The notes: generated by a model from the sequence alone, not told the origin. A stretch of 18,048 nt of DNA from CAZLMF01 sp964560565 (GCA_964560565.1 CAZLMF010000033.1:1-18048); one strand, 5' to 3'; positions 6,865-14,562 are shown, counted from the first letter of the stretch. A program made the numbers and translations.

Positions 6865-7936
6865 TATGCCTAGTGTCACAATATTCGCATATAAAAATCC
6901 CATTTTCACATGTAAACATTTTAGGTAGATAATACTCGGTATTTGTAATGCAGTTTTTGTTCGAGCATTTACGCTCGGAGCACTCCTCGCCGCTAAACAG
7001 TGGCATAATCGGCGTATGAGTGTCAAGCACAGTGAATATAAGCGCCATTCTAACGTACATTCCATATAGTGCCTGCTTAAAGTATAGCGCCCTAGGGTCG
7101 CTGTCTACTTCTACGCATATTTCATCAACCCTTGGGAGTGGGTGCAAAACTATCATATCGGGCTTTGCAAGATCCATCTTTTCTTTGTTTAGCTGATATA
7201 CTGCCTTTTGCGTTTCGTATTCCTCTAACGAGGGAAACCTTTCCTTTTGGATGCGAGTCATATAAAGCACTTCAAGCTCAGGCAAGGCTTCCTCAAGTGA
7301 GAACACCTCAGTGTAGCTACATCCCTTAGCTGTTAGCGTTGACTTGATATAATCAGGCATACACAAGTGTTCGGTTGAAATGAACACAAAACGGTTGCCC
7401 TCGTGGCAAGCAAGAGCCTTCACAAGGGAGTGGACTGTACGTCCGTTTTTAAGGTCGCCGCAAATGCCAATTACAAGGTCGGTAAGCTTGCCCTTTTCTT
7501 CTCTTAAAGTCAAAAGGTCGGTAAGCGTTTGGGTGGGGTGTAAATGTCCGCCGTCACCTGCATTGATAATAGGGCAATCCGCACTAATTGCTGCACCCTT
7601 AGCAGAGCCTTCCTGTGGGTGGCGAATTACCAAGACATCAGCGTAGCTTGAAATTATCTTAGTGGTATCCTTTAGGTTTTCACCCTTAGCGACTGATGAA
7701 GTCGCAGGGTTGTCAAAGCCGATTATTCCGCCTCCTAGCCTAAGCATAGCGCTTTGGAAGGACATTTGCGTTCTGGTGGACGGCTCATAGAAAAGGGTTG
7801 CCATAATCTTGCCTTGTAGGCTGCTGCGATAGCGGTCAGGATAACGCATAATATCCTGAGCAAGCTTAATAATCTTGTTCCAGCCGTAAATAGGATAGTC
7901 GTTAAGGTCAACAAGATGACGATACTGAGGTTGCAT
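6854..7936 (-). CDS. pyrB: Aspartate carbamoyltransferase with a PyrI-type zinc-binding tail
   Basis: Second step of pyrimidine synthesis: carbamoyl phosphate plus aspartate to carbamoyl aspartate. Catalytic motifs: FYEPSTRTQMSF (49-60; carbamoyl phosphate), SVAKGENL with K84, R105 in IRHP, HLHPTQ (131-136), GDLKNGRTVHS (160-170) and HPLPRVDEI (265-273; aspartate side). The catalytic chain normally ends near residue 305-310; here about 50 more residues carry C324-x4-C329-x20-C350-x2-C353 with CSNKNCITNTE, which matches the four-cysteine zinc site of the regulatory chain PyrI. The nucleotide-binding allosteric domain of PyrI is absent, and no separate pyrI is in the window. GGAGG stands seven bases before ATG 7936. 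The short leader excludes a PyrR-type attenuator. Enzyme secure; role of the tail inferred. Confidence 0.95.
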   Translation of the reverse strand: MQPQYRHLVDLNDYPIYGWNKIIKLAQDIMRYPDRYRSSLQGKIMATLFYEPSTRTQMSFQSAMLRLGGGIIGFDNPATSSVAKGENLKDTTKIISSYADVLVIRHPQEGSAKGAAISADCPIINAGDGGHLHPTQTLTDLLTLREEKGKLTDLVIGICGDLKNGRTVHSLVKALACHEGNRFVFISTEHLCMPDYIKSTLTAKGCSYTEVFSLEEALPELEVLYMTRIQKERFPSLEEYETQKAVYQLNKEKMDLAKPDMIVLHPLPRVDEICVEVDSDPRALYFKQALYGMYVRMALIFTVLDTHTPIMPLFSGEECSERKCSNKNCITNTEYYLPKMFTCENGIFICEYCDTRHIDR

Positions 7937-7978
7937 TTATCTACCTCCGAGTATTTATTTATAAAATATTATCATCTT

Positions 7979-8007
7979 ATTATATCAAATCCCGCTCATT
8001 TTAGCAA
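7979..8007 (-). promoter_or_regulatory. Promoter of pyrB
   Basis: On the minus strand, TTGCTA (8007-8002), 17-base spacer, TATAAT (7984-7979). The leader to ATG 7936 is only about 36 bases. Confidence 0.75.
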
Positions 8008-8037
8008 TACAAAGACATGATATACTACTCTATACCA

Positions 8038-8067
8038 TTGACGAAAGATAATACAAGGTTGTATAAT
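8038..8067 (+). promoter_or_regulatory. Promoter of the DUF1700-DUF4097 unit, with an overlapping palindrome
   Basis: TTGACG (8038-8043), 18-base spacer, TATAAT (8062-8067). The inverted repeat ATACAA-GG-TTGTAT (8051-8064) overlaps the -10, and a third TTGTAT stands at 8072-8077. This placement suggests repressor binding. The predicted start near 8074 also argues against the ATG at 8076 as start codon. Confidence 0.65.
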
Positions 8068-8126
8068 TACGTTGTATGGATGCAATTACTAGCTTTAATA
8101 GCCAAGAAAAATTGGAGGCGTCAAAA

Positions 8127-8699
8127 ATGGACAAAGCTAAATACTTACGCCTTTTGCGCTATTATTTGAGCGGGCTTCCAAGGCATCGAATTGAGGAAAT
8201 CCTTGACGAATACCGCCGCACCTTTGCCACTGGCGCTAAAAGCGGCAAAACTGAGCAGGAAATCTGCATGGAGCTAGGTCATCCGAGGGATATTTCTGAG
8301 CAGTACCTAAAAAGCGGCAAGAAAATTGTACGTATCAACCGTACCCCTCTTGAAACAACAGTTACAGCAGTTGCTCTAATATTGCTGAGTATTATAGTTT
8401 TCATTCCCCTAAGTGCGGTACTAATTGCAATTTCCGCCGCAATGTTTGCATCATCATTTATTTTTGGCGCAGGCGGTGCACTTATATTTGTGTTCTCCGC
8501 TATAAAATTATTTGTGGAAGCTTCGTTTGTGGTGCTCGACTTACATCCCATTTCAGCACTATTTTTCTCAGCTTCCGCAATGAGTTTAAGCATGTTGTTG
8601 GTTCTTTCACTAAGGCCTTGCATAACTGCCTTTTACCGACTAATTTATGGCTGTATTATATGGACAAGTGACACTGCAAGGGGGATTAAACGAGTATGA
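8127..8699 (+). CDS. DUF1700 / HAAS-domain membrane protein
   Basis: A 190-residue protein of unknown biochemical role. The N-terminal 65 residues (MDKAKYLRLLRYYLSGLP, then EILDEYRRTFATGAKSGKTEQEI and LGHPRDISEQYL) are the helical HAAS region typical of DUF1700. Three or four hydrophobic segments follow (about 76-126 and 141-164). The frame is open to ATG 8076, but GGAGG at 8114-8118 stands eight bases before ATG 8127, and the predicted transcription start makes the earlier codon unlikely. Its stop overlaps the next start in ATGA. DUF1700 genes are commonly found between a PadR regulator and a DUF4097 gene; here the PadR gene is missing nearby. Likely an envelope-stress or membrane-state protein, which is inference from that pairing. 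Confidence 0.85.
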   Translation: MDKAKYLRLLRYYLSGLPRHRIEEILDEYRRTFATGAKSGKTEQEICMELGHPRDISEQYLKSGKKIVRINRTPLETTVTAVALILLSIIVFIPLSAVLIAISAAMFASSFIFGAGGALIFVFSAIKLFVEASFVVLDLHPISALFFSASAMSLSMLLVLSLRPCITAFYRLIYGCIIWTSDTARGIKRV

Positions 8700-9430
8700 A
8701 AAGACTTGTGATTTTACTGGCGGTTATATTTGTAGTGTCCGCTATTGCAGGAGTGGTGTCTGTTAAGCTTCTGGGGGTAGTTGAAAATGAACCTATAAGT
8801 ATTAAGCGAAGCTACGACGCTAATGAGCTTTCGACTTTTATAGTAGAAACAAGAACTGCTGATGTAAGCATTATATGTGATGACAGTTATGAGCAAATTG
8901 AGATAGAGTATACAAGCGTAACTGGACTTGATGATTCACCCGAATTTGAACAGGATTTGGGTATACTTCATATCAAAGAGAAGGAAAGCTATTCCTTGTA
9001 TATTTTAAGACTAAACAGGAACAAGAACAGCCTATCAATCACACTCCCCACAAAACAGCTGTGGGGACTAATAATAAAAACAGAAATCGGCGATATCAAC
9101 CTAAGCGGAGTTTCGTCTGATATGATTGATGTTAGCACCGATACAGGGAATATAACTTCAGATATGACACTAGGAGAGCTTCAAGTGAGGACAAGCAAAG
9201 GGAAAGTAACCATAAATGCAAACGCACTAGATGCACCAATCAGCATTGTCACAAAAGGTGGGGATGTAACTCTCACACTCCCCTCAAACGGCGAATTTAT
9301 CGCTGATGTAACTAGCCACAAGGGGAATTATACCTTTGACGAGTTTCCAAGTGCAAGCTACAACATGGATTCCCACATTGTAAAGGTCAACACCTTAACA
9401 GGTGACATAGAAATAAAGGCGGCGGAATAA
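8696..9430 (+). CDS. DUF4097-family membrane-anchored beta-repeat protein
   Basis: The 244-residue product starts with a signal-anchor helix (about 3-25) and continues outside the membrane as short repeating beta segments: TADVSIICDDS, IKTEIGDINLSGVSSD, VSTDTGNITSDMTLG, VRTSKGKVTINAN, VTKGGDVTLTLPS and VNTLTGDIEIKAA. These G-D/N-I/V steps are the mark of the DUF4097 beta-helix fold. Start ATG 8696 overlaps the DUF1700 stop by four bases and has AAGGGGG at 8678-8684, so the two are translationally coupled. The role is unknown; the recurring DUF1700-DUF4097 pair suggests a joint envelope function. Confidence 0.85.
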   Translation: MKRLVILLAVIFVVSAIAGVVSVKLLGVVENEPISIKRSYDANELSTFIVETRTADVSIICDDSYEQIEIEYTSVTGLDDSPEFEQDLGILHIKEKESYSLYILRLNRNKNSLSITLPTKQLWGLIIKTEIGDINLSGVSSDMIDVSTDTGNITSDMTLGELQVRTSKGKVTINANALDAPISIVTKGGDVTLTLPSNGEFIADVTSHKGNYTFDEFPSASYNMDSHIVKVNTLTGDIEIKAAE

Positions 9431-10489
9431 TTGACGGTTTTTGATGTTAAGCAGGATATATGGAGGTATCTCCAACAAACTAATAAGCCAATAGTGCTAT
9501 ATGGAATGGGTAATGGAGGAGATAAGCTTATTGCGGCACTTGAAAGCTATGGGCTAACACCCGTTGCGGTTTTTGCAAGTGATGATTTTGTGCGTGGGCA
9601 AAGCTTTCACGGCTTTAAAGTAAAGCGACTTTGCGACATTGAGCATGAATATAAGGATTTTATTATTCTCGTTGCCTTTGCGGCAGGGTATAGGGAGCTT
9701 ATAGACAAGCTTTATAACATTGCAGAAAAACACGAGCTTTATGCACCGGACTTACCCGTTTATGGCGACGGCTTATTTAACCTCGAGTATTTACAGGAGA
9801 ACGAAAGCAGCATATGTCAGGTTTACAGCCTTTTAAGCGATGAGCAGTCACGAAGCATCTACAACCAAGTACTTTTATACAAGCTAAGCGGCGACATTTC
9901 CTTACTTAAAGGTATTGCAACCACAAGGGAACAGGATTTTGCGGAAATTGTAAAGCCGAGCTCCGATGAAGTATACCTAGACTTAGGCGCTTATGATGGC
10001 GATACAGTTGAGCAGCTGCTTAAACATACGGGTGGTGCTAAACGCATACTGGCAGTTGAGCCTGATACAAGAAACTTTCGCAAGCTTTCAGCGAAGTTTG
10101 AGGGTAGCACAGCAGTCGAGCTTTACAATGTGGGTGCATGGGAATGCGATACACAGCTAAGCTTCAGCGCAAAAGCAGGCAGGCAATCATCCTTAGGTGA
10201 GGGCAAGCTAACGCCAATGCGAAGTGTAGATAGCCTTCTAGCTGGCGAAAATGCAACCTACATTAAGTTTGACGTGGAGGGTGCGGAAGCAAAGGCGCTC
10301 ACAGGGGCAAGGCAAACAATAGAGAAATACAAACCTAAGCTTGAAGTAGCGCTTTACCACCGCAATGAGGATATATTTGGGTTGCCACTTATGGTAGCTC
10401 AAATGCACAGCGGATACAAGCTTTATATTCGCAAACAGCCCTACATCCCTGCTTGGGAGATAAATTTATATGCCAATAACAATTATTAA
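9431..10489 (+). CDS. FkbM-family SAM-dependent methyltransferase
   Basis: The C-terminal half has a class I methyltransferase fold: motif I VYLDLGAYDGDT (181-192), acidic AVEPD (208-212) and the FkbM signature YIKFDVEGAEAKAL (277-290). The N-terminal 120 residues hold a glycine-rich IVLYGMGNGGDKL (21-33), resembling a nucleotide-sugar-binding Rossmann start, as in FkbM enzymes acting on surface glycans. The start must be TTG 9431, directly after the stop of the preceding gene; the first ATG lies inside the glycine-rich motif. A weak GGCGG (9421-9425) is the only ribosome binding site. It shares a reading frame with the DUF4097 gene, so only one TAA separates them. Substrate not determinable; O-methylation of a sugar is the usual guess. 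Confidence 0.83.
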   Translation: MTVFDVKQDIWRYLQQTNKPIVLYGMGNGGDKLIAALESYGLTPVAVFASDDFVRGQSFHGFKVKRLCDIEHEYKDFIILVAFAAGYRELIDKLYNIAEKHELYAPDLPVYGDGLFNLEYLQENESSICQVYSLLSDEQSRSIYNQVLLYKLSGDISLLKGIATTREQDFAEIVKPSSDEVYLDLGAYDGDTVEQLLKHTGGAKRILAVEPDTRNFRKLSAKFEGSTAVELYNVGAWECDTQLSFSAKAGRQSSLGEGKLTPMRSVDSLLAGENATYIKFDVEGAEAKALTGARQTIEKYKPKLEVALYHRNEDIFGLPLMVAQMHSGYKLYIRKQPYIPAWEINLYANNNY

Positions 10490-10507
10490 TGAAAACAGGA
10501 GAAATAT

Positions 10508-11899
10508 ATGAAAAGATTAGAAATAGCACGTCTATATGCGGACAAGGATAGCTATATTGGTGAGAAGGTCACTATTTGCGGCTGGGTGAAAACACTGCGT
10601 GTAAGCGGTCAAATCGGCTTTATTGAGCTAAATGACGGCAGTTGTCAGAAGAGCATTCAAGTTGTTTTTGAGGCTGTGAAGCTTGAAAACTTTACAGATG
10701 TATCAAAGCAAAATGTAGGTGCTGCATTTTCAGTTACAGGGCAGGTTATAGCCACAGGAAAAGAAAAGCAGCCCGTTGAGGTAAATGCTGATGTGATTGT
10801 GGTTGAGGGGACATCCTCATCGGATTATCCACTTCAAAAGAAGCGTCATACCCTTGAGTTTTTGCGTGATATGACTCACCTTAGACCTCGCACAAACACA
10901 CTTAGCGCAGTATTTCGTGTACGCTCAGTTGCAGCGTATGCAATTCACCGTTTCTTTAACGAAAACGGCTTTGTTTATGCTCATACCCCCATTATCACCG
11001 CAAGTGATGCGGAAGGCGCAGGGGAGATGTTCCGAGTTACAACCCTTGATCCTAAAAATCCTCTCCTCAATGAGCAGGGAGAAGTTGATTACTCCGCTGA
11101 CTTTTTCGGCACGCAGGCAAGTCTTACAGTTTCGGGACAGCTAGAAGGTGAATGTATGGCACTTGCCTTTGGCAAGATATACACCTTTGGACCTACATTT
11201 AGAGCTGAAAACTCCAACACACCTCGCCATGCAGCTGAATTTTGGATGATTGAGCCTGAGATAGCTTTTGCTGACCTAAATGATGATATGGAGCTTGCAA
11301 GCGCAATGATTAAGTATGTGCTAAGCTATGTGCTTGAGCATTGCCCGGATGAGATGCAGCTTTTTGCAAACTTTTATGATAAGCAACTACTAGACAGATT
11401 AAACTCAATTATTAGCTCCGACTTTGCACATATAACCTACACCGATGCTATAACTGAGCTTGAAAAGCACAAAGACAAGTTTAGCTACCCAGTATTCTGG
11501 GGCTGTGATTTACAGACTGAGCATGAGCGCTTTCTAACTGAAAATGTGTTTAAGAAGCCTGTTTTTGTCACTGACTATCCAAAGGACATTAAAGCTTTTT
11601 ACATGAGACTAAATGATGATGGTAAAACAGTTGCGGCAATGGACTTACTTGTACCGGGGGTAGGAGAAATAATTGGCGGCAGCCAGCGTGAGGAGCGGCT
11701 TGATATGCTAAAGGCACGCTTAAACGAAATGAATCTTGCCGAGGAGGATTATTCTTGGTATATAGATTTGCGTAAATTTGGTGGAGTGAAGCATGCAGGG
11801 TTTGGACTTGGTTTTGAACGTCTAATAATGTACATGACGGGCATGACAAACATTCGTGATGTTATACCTTTTCCAAGGACAACAGGGCGTGCATATTAA
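10508..11899 (+). CDS. asnS: Asparaginyl-tRNA synthetase
   Basis: Charges tRNA-Asn with asparagine. The 463-residue class IIb synthetase has the N-terminal OB-fold anticodon-binding domain (GWVKTLRVSGQIGFIELNDG, residues 25-44, starts it), motif 2 around FRAENSNTPRHAAEFWMIEPE (231-251), and motif 3 GFGLGFERLIMYMTGMTNIR with RDVIPFPR (431-457). The TPRHAAEFWM form of motif 2 and the ending IPFPRTTGRAY fit AsnRS rather than AspRS. AGGAG stands six bases before ATG 10508. It lies 18 bases after the methyltransferase gene with no T-box or promoter between, so it is probably read from the upstream transcript. Confidence 0.95.
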   Translation: MKRLEIARLYADKDSYIGEKVTICGWVKTLRVSGQIGFIELNDGSCQKSIQVVFEAVKLENFTDVSKQNVGAAFSVTGQVIATGKEKQPVEVNADVIVVEGTSSSDYPLQKKRHTLEFLRDMTHLRPRTNTLSAVFRVRSVAAYAIHRFFNENGFVYAHTPIITASDAEGAGEMFRVTTLDPKNPLLNEQGEVDYSADFFGTQASLTVSGQLEGECMALAFGKIYTFGPTFRAENSNTPRHAAEFWMIEPEIAFADLNDDMELASAMIKYVLSYVLEHCPDEMQLFANFYDKQLLDRLNSIISSDFAHITYTDAITELEKHKDKFSYPVFWGCDLQTEHERFLTENVFKKPVFVTDYPKDIKAFYMRLNDDGKTVAAMDLLVPGVGEIIGGSQREERLDMLKARLNEMNLAEEDYSWYIDLRKFGGVKHAGFGLGFERLIMYMTGMTNIRDVIPFPRTTGRAY

Positions 11900-11915
11900 A
11901 CAATATAAACTAATT

Positions 11916-11943
11916 TTGCAAGTTTGATAAAAACAACTTGCAA
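11916..11943 (+). terminator. Weak hairpin after asnS, overlapping the next promoter
   Basis: Nine-base-pair stem TTGCAAGTT (11916-11924) / AACTTGCAA (11935-11943) with a ten-base loop and only TTTC after it. The 3' arm contains the -35 of the following gene. Could terminate the asnS transcript or act as an operator; neither is strongly supported. Confidence 0.35.
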
Positions 11944-11966
11944 TTTCGCTCTGTATAGATTAGAAT
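11938..11966 (+). promoter_or_regulatory. Promoter of the aminotransferase gene
   Basis: TTGCAA (11938-11943), 17-base spacer, TAGAAT (11961-11966). Expected transcription start is near 11973, which rules out the in-frame ATGs at 11965 and probably 11974. Confidence 0.7.
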
Positions 11967-11997
11967 GGTAATAATGAATTTTGTAGGGGAGAATGAC

Positions 11998-13272
11998 ATG
12001 AACGCATACGCATATTTGTCTGCCAAGGATTTAGCTGAGGAGAAAAATAAACTTACAGCCCAGCTTGATAAATTAAAAGCAAAAGGAATAAGCCTTGATA
12101 TGTCGCGTGGAAAGCCTGAAGGTAAGCAACTTGATTTAGCTGCACCTATGCTTAAAACCATAAGTGAGGGCAGTCTTATTACCGGTGACGGCGTTGATTG
12201 CCGCAATTACGGAGTTCCCGATGGTTTGGTGCAAATGAAGCAAATTTTTGCTGATATGCTAGGCACTGAGCCGGATGAGGTTATTACCGGCAACAACTCA
12301 AGCCTTAGTATGATGTATGATGCAGTTGCAAGAGCAATGATTTTCGGTGTATCGGGTGGAGAGCCATGGAGCAAGCAAAAGGTTAAGTTTTTATGCCCTG
12401 CACCAGGCTATGACCGCCACTTCGCTATATGCGAGGAGTTTGGCATTGAGATGATAACTATTGCAATGACTCCCGAAGGCCCTGAAATGGATGAAGTTGA
12501 AAGACTTGTTTCAAGCGATGCTTCAATAAAGGGCATTTGGTGCGTGCCAATGTATTCAAACCCTGAGGGAATCGTGTATTCAGATAAAGTTGTAAGCCGC
12601 TTTGCTGCACTAAAACCAGCAGCAAAAGACTTCCGTATATTCTGGGATAATGCCTACTGCGTGCATCACTTAACTGACAGACATGAAAGCCTTATGCCCC
12701 TGCTGAAAAAATGCAAGGAGCAGGGCAGTGAGGACATGGTATATATGTTCGCTTCAACTTCTAAAATCAGCTTTGGTGGAGCAGGTGTAGCTGCAATAGC
12801 TGCAAGTAAAACAAACATAGCTTGCATTCGCAAGCAGCTTTCAATTCGCACAATCGGGCCAAATAAAGTGAATCAACTTGCGCATGTCAAGTATTTCGGT
12901 GGTATAGATGGCGTAATAAAACACATGGAAAAGCATGCTCAAATCCTTGCGCCGAAATTTAGTGCAGTACTAGAAATGCTTGATAAGGAGCTTGCGCCTC
13001 TTGGCATTGGCAAATGGCATAAGCCAAATGGCGGCTATTTCGTGTCATTTAACGCACTTGACGGCTGTGCAAAGCGTATAGTTGAGCTATGCAAGTACGC
13101 AGGTGTGACACTAACCTCAGCAGGGGCAACCTACCCATATGGAAAGGACCCAAATGATAGCAATATCCGCATTGCACCCACATTTCCACCAGTTGAGGAG
13201 CTAATGCAGGCAATGGAGATATTCTGCATAAGCGTAAGGCTTGCAAGCGTAGAAAAGCTACTAAGTAAATAG
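11998..13272 (+). CDS. PLP-dependent aminotransferase, probably aspartate aminotransferase subgroup Ic
   Basis: A fold-type I aminotransferase of 424 residues. Visible motifs: SRGKPEGKQLDL (36-47), NYGVPDGL (70-77), TGNNSSLSMMYD (97-108; PLP phosphate region), MYSNPEG (185-191), FWDNAYCVHHL (215-225; Asp and Tyr contacting the cofactor), STSKISFGGAG with the Schiff-base lysine K256, and NIRIAPTFPP with the likely carboxylate-binding R391. The SRGKPEG start and STSKISF lysine motif fit the family of the Corynebacterium aspartate aminotransferase (subgroup Ic), sometimes annotated as alanine-glyoxylate aminotransferase-like. GGGGAG (11986-11991) supports ATG 11998 over in-frame upstream codons inside the promoter. 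Single-gene unit. Fold sure; substrate moderately so. Confidence 0.88.
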   Translation: MNAYAYLSAKDLAEEKNKLTAQLDKLKAKGISLDMSRGKPEGKQLDLAAPMLKTISEGSLITGDGVDCRNYGVPDGLVQMKQIFADMLGTEPDEVITGNNSSLSMMYDAVARAMIFGVSGGEPWSKQKVKFLCPAPGYDRHFAICEEFGIEMITIAMTPEGPEMDEVERLVSSDASIKGIWCVPMYSNPEGIVYSDKVVSRFAALKPAAKDFRIFWDNAYCVHHLTDRHESLMPLLKKCKEQGSEDMVYMFASTSKISFGGAGVAAIAASKTNIACIRKQLSIRTIGPNKVNQLAHVKYFGGIDGVIKHMEKHAQILAPKFSAVLEMLDKELAPLGIGKWHKPNGGYFVSFNALDGCAKRIVELCKYAGVTLTSAGATYPYGKDPNDSNIRIAPTFPPVEELMQAMEIFCISVRLASVEKLLSK

Positions 13273-13274
13273 TA

Positions 13275-13308
13275 AATAAGCTGAGCCTTTTGGCTCAGCT
13301 TATTTTTT
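13275..13308. terminator. Strong bidirectional terminator, shared with the patatin gene stop
   Basis: Perfect 13-bp stem AATAAGCTGAGCC (13275-13287) / GGCTCAGCTTATT (13292-13304), loop TTTT, tail TTTT. It ends the aminotransferase gene on the plus strand. The TAA of the minus-strand patatin gene (13300-13302) lies inside the stem, so the same hairpin should stop that transcript too. Confidence 0.92.
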
Positions 13309-14256
13309 AAGCAAATCACATAGTTTTGAAATTTCATTCTGATTGGCTTGCACCATTTGTGCACCATACTCCTTTATACGAGCGATATTTTTCTCCTTTA
13401 CATTGTCCATTTTGCTAGCTTTCTCGTCAATTTGCACTTGAAAGCGGTGATATAGAGGCTTTGAACCAACTCCGTTAATCATGGCGTTTAGCTGATAATT
13501 GACAGTAGAGCCTACTGCATTCATAGCTATATCAAATATAGGTCTTGCCCACTCTATCAAGCCCCAATCAGATATGTTTTTACACAATAATGGGACATGA
13601 TGCTCACCTGTTCCAATGGACACCACCAAAAATTCACACTCATGAGGAAAGCTATTCTTAGCTTGCGCATAAGCGCAAACAGCAGGGTTGTTTGCAAATA
13701 TTCCGCCATCAACAAAGCATTTGCTTTTACTAAACTGATAAGGCGGAAAATATGTAGGTGCAGCGCAAGTCGCCATTGCAGCCTGCGACATAAGAGGATT
13801 ATCGGAGCTATCCCAAGGCTTGCGTGCATAGCTGCTTTTGAAAAAATAAGGCGAAGCTGATTGAGTTTCGTAAGCAGGAATAATGATTTCGGTAAGCGCA
13901 TCGCTTAACCTGCATTCTTCCATGTATATATCGAGCATTTTTTCAAGGGGCAAGGAAGAATACTTGCTGTTTAACAAATTGCCTAGAGATAGAATGGTTC
14001 TTAAAGCACTGCGCTTAAAAACCCTCTGTCCAAGCTTTGTATATAGCTCCTCTACCTGCTTTGCGCTATACATTGGCTTTCCGCTTTTATCTGGGATGGT
14101 AAGCATTAGCGCAATAATGCCACCCGTTGAAGTTCCTGCAATAACGTCAAAAAGCTCAGCAATAGGCGCATTCATGCGTCGTTCAAGCTCTGTAAGCATT
14201 ATCGCAGGGATTATGCCTCTTATACCTCCACCGTCGATAGATAACACAGTAATCAT
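13300..14256 (-). CDS. Patatin-like phospholipase
   Basis: Predicted serine lipid acyl hydrolase of 318 residues using a Ser-Asp dyad. Visible: oxyanion motif DGGGIRG (8-14), nucleophile elbow GTSTGG with S43 (41-46), and catalytic D183 in FVDGGIFANNPA (181-192). FFKSSYARKPWDS (138-150) and SIGTGEH (213-219) are typical of the bacterial CapV-like or cPLA2-like patatins. No signal peptide, so it should be cytoplasmic. The frame is open to 14319, but AGGAGGG (14263-14269) stands seven bases before ATG 14256. It is a single-gene unit; no CD-NTase or other sensor gene is next to it, so a defence role cannot be claimed. Family secure. Confidence 0.9.
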   Translation of the reverse strand: MITVLSIDGGGIRGIIPAIMLTELERRMNAPIAELFDVIAGTSTGGIIALMLTIPDKSGKPMYSAKQVEELYTKLGQRVFKRSALRTILSLGNLLNSKYSSLPLEKMLDIYMEECRLSDALTEIIIPAYETQSASPYFFKSSYARKPWDSSDNPLMSQAAMATCAAPTYFPPYQFSKSKCFVDGGIFANNPAVCAYAQAKNSFPHECEFLVVSIGTGEHHVPLLCKNISDWGLIEWARPIFDIAMNAVGSTVNYQLNAMINGVGSKPLYHRFQVQIDEKASKMDNVKEKNIARIKEYGAQMVQANQNEISKLCDLLKK

Positions 14257-14310
14257 AAGTTGCCCTCCTAACAGTTCTGATAAATAGATATGTATTTGAG
14301 GGTTTGTTGT

Positions 14311-14339
14311 AGAATACAATGCAACAATATTGCATTAAA
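14311..14339 (-). promoter_or_regulatory. Weak candidate promoter of the patatin gene with a palindrome in the spacer
   Basis: On the minus strand, TTTAAT (14339-14334), 17-base spacer, TATTCT (14316-14311). The inverted repeat AATGCAA (14318-14324) / TTGCATT (14330-14336) fills the spacer, where a regulator could control access. Both hexamers are poor, so this is tentative. Confidence 0.3.
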
Positions 14340-14381
14340 CATGTATGTAGAATCTAAGCGTAATAATTTTCGCTTTTAATA

Positions 14382-14410
14382 TTGACAAAGGCTTGTTATA
14401 GTTATATAAT
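14382..14410 (+). promoter_or_regulatory. Consensus promoter of the FMN riboswitch-ribU unit
   Basis: Perfect TTGACA (14382-14387), 17-base spacer, perfect TATAAT (14405-14410). The start near 14417 falls just before the riboswitch. Such a strong promoter fits a gene whose output is set by transcription attenuation. Confidence 0.92.
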
Positions 14411-14418
14411 ATTAGTAG

Positions 14419-14538
14419 AATCTGTTTCAGGGCGGAGTGAAAGTCTCCACTGGTGGTACAGTCCACGACCCTGCTTTTTGCAGGCTGATTTGGTGAAACT
14501 CCAAAACCAACGGTTAAAGTCCGGATGAAAGAATCAGA
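14419..14538 (+). ncRNA. FMN riboswitch (RFN element)
   Basis: All conserved blocks of the RFN aptamer appear in order: AGGGCGGAGTGAAAGTCTCC then ACTGGTGGT, GTCCACGACCC, a CTGC...GCAG arm, GATTTGGTGAAACTCC, AACCAACGGTTAAAGTC and CGGATGAAAGAATC. P1 is formed by TCTG-TTTC at the 5' side and GAAAGAATCAGA at the 3' side. It binds flavin mononucleotide and lowers expression when FMN is plentiful. A terminator hairpin follows, and the controlled gene is the riboflavin transporter ribU. Boundaries are accurate to a few bases. Confidence 0.95.
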
Positions 14539-14562
14539 AATACGCTATAATTACGTATTTTT

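Noticed and set aside
7937..7978. PyrR-type attenuator before pyrB
   Set aside because: The leader from the predicted transcription start is about 36 bases, too short for the structure, and no terminator hairpin is present.
8076..8126. Earlier start of the DUF1700 gene
   Set aside because: It lies at the predicted transcription start without a ribosome binding site, whereas GGAGG precedes ATG 8127.
10490..10507. T-box leader before asnS
   Set aside because: Only 18 bases separate asnS from the previous gene; no T-box sequence or terminator fits.
11965..11997. Upstream in-frame ATG start of the aminotransferase
   Set aside because: The codon overlaps the -10 box, and the good ribosome binding site fits ATG 11998.
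13300..14256. CBASS or other defence system around the patatin gene
   Set aside because: No CD-NTase, ubiquitin-like or other partner gene next to it; neighbours are metabolic genes.
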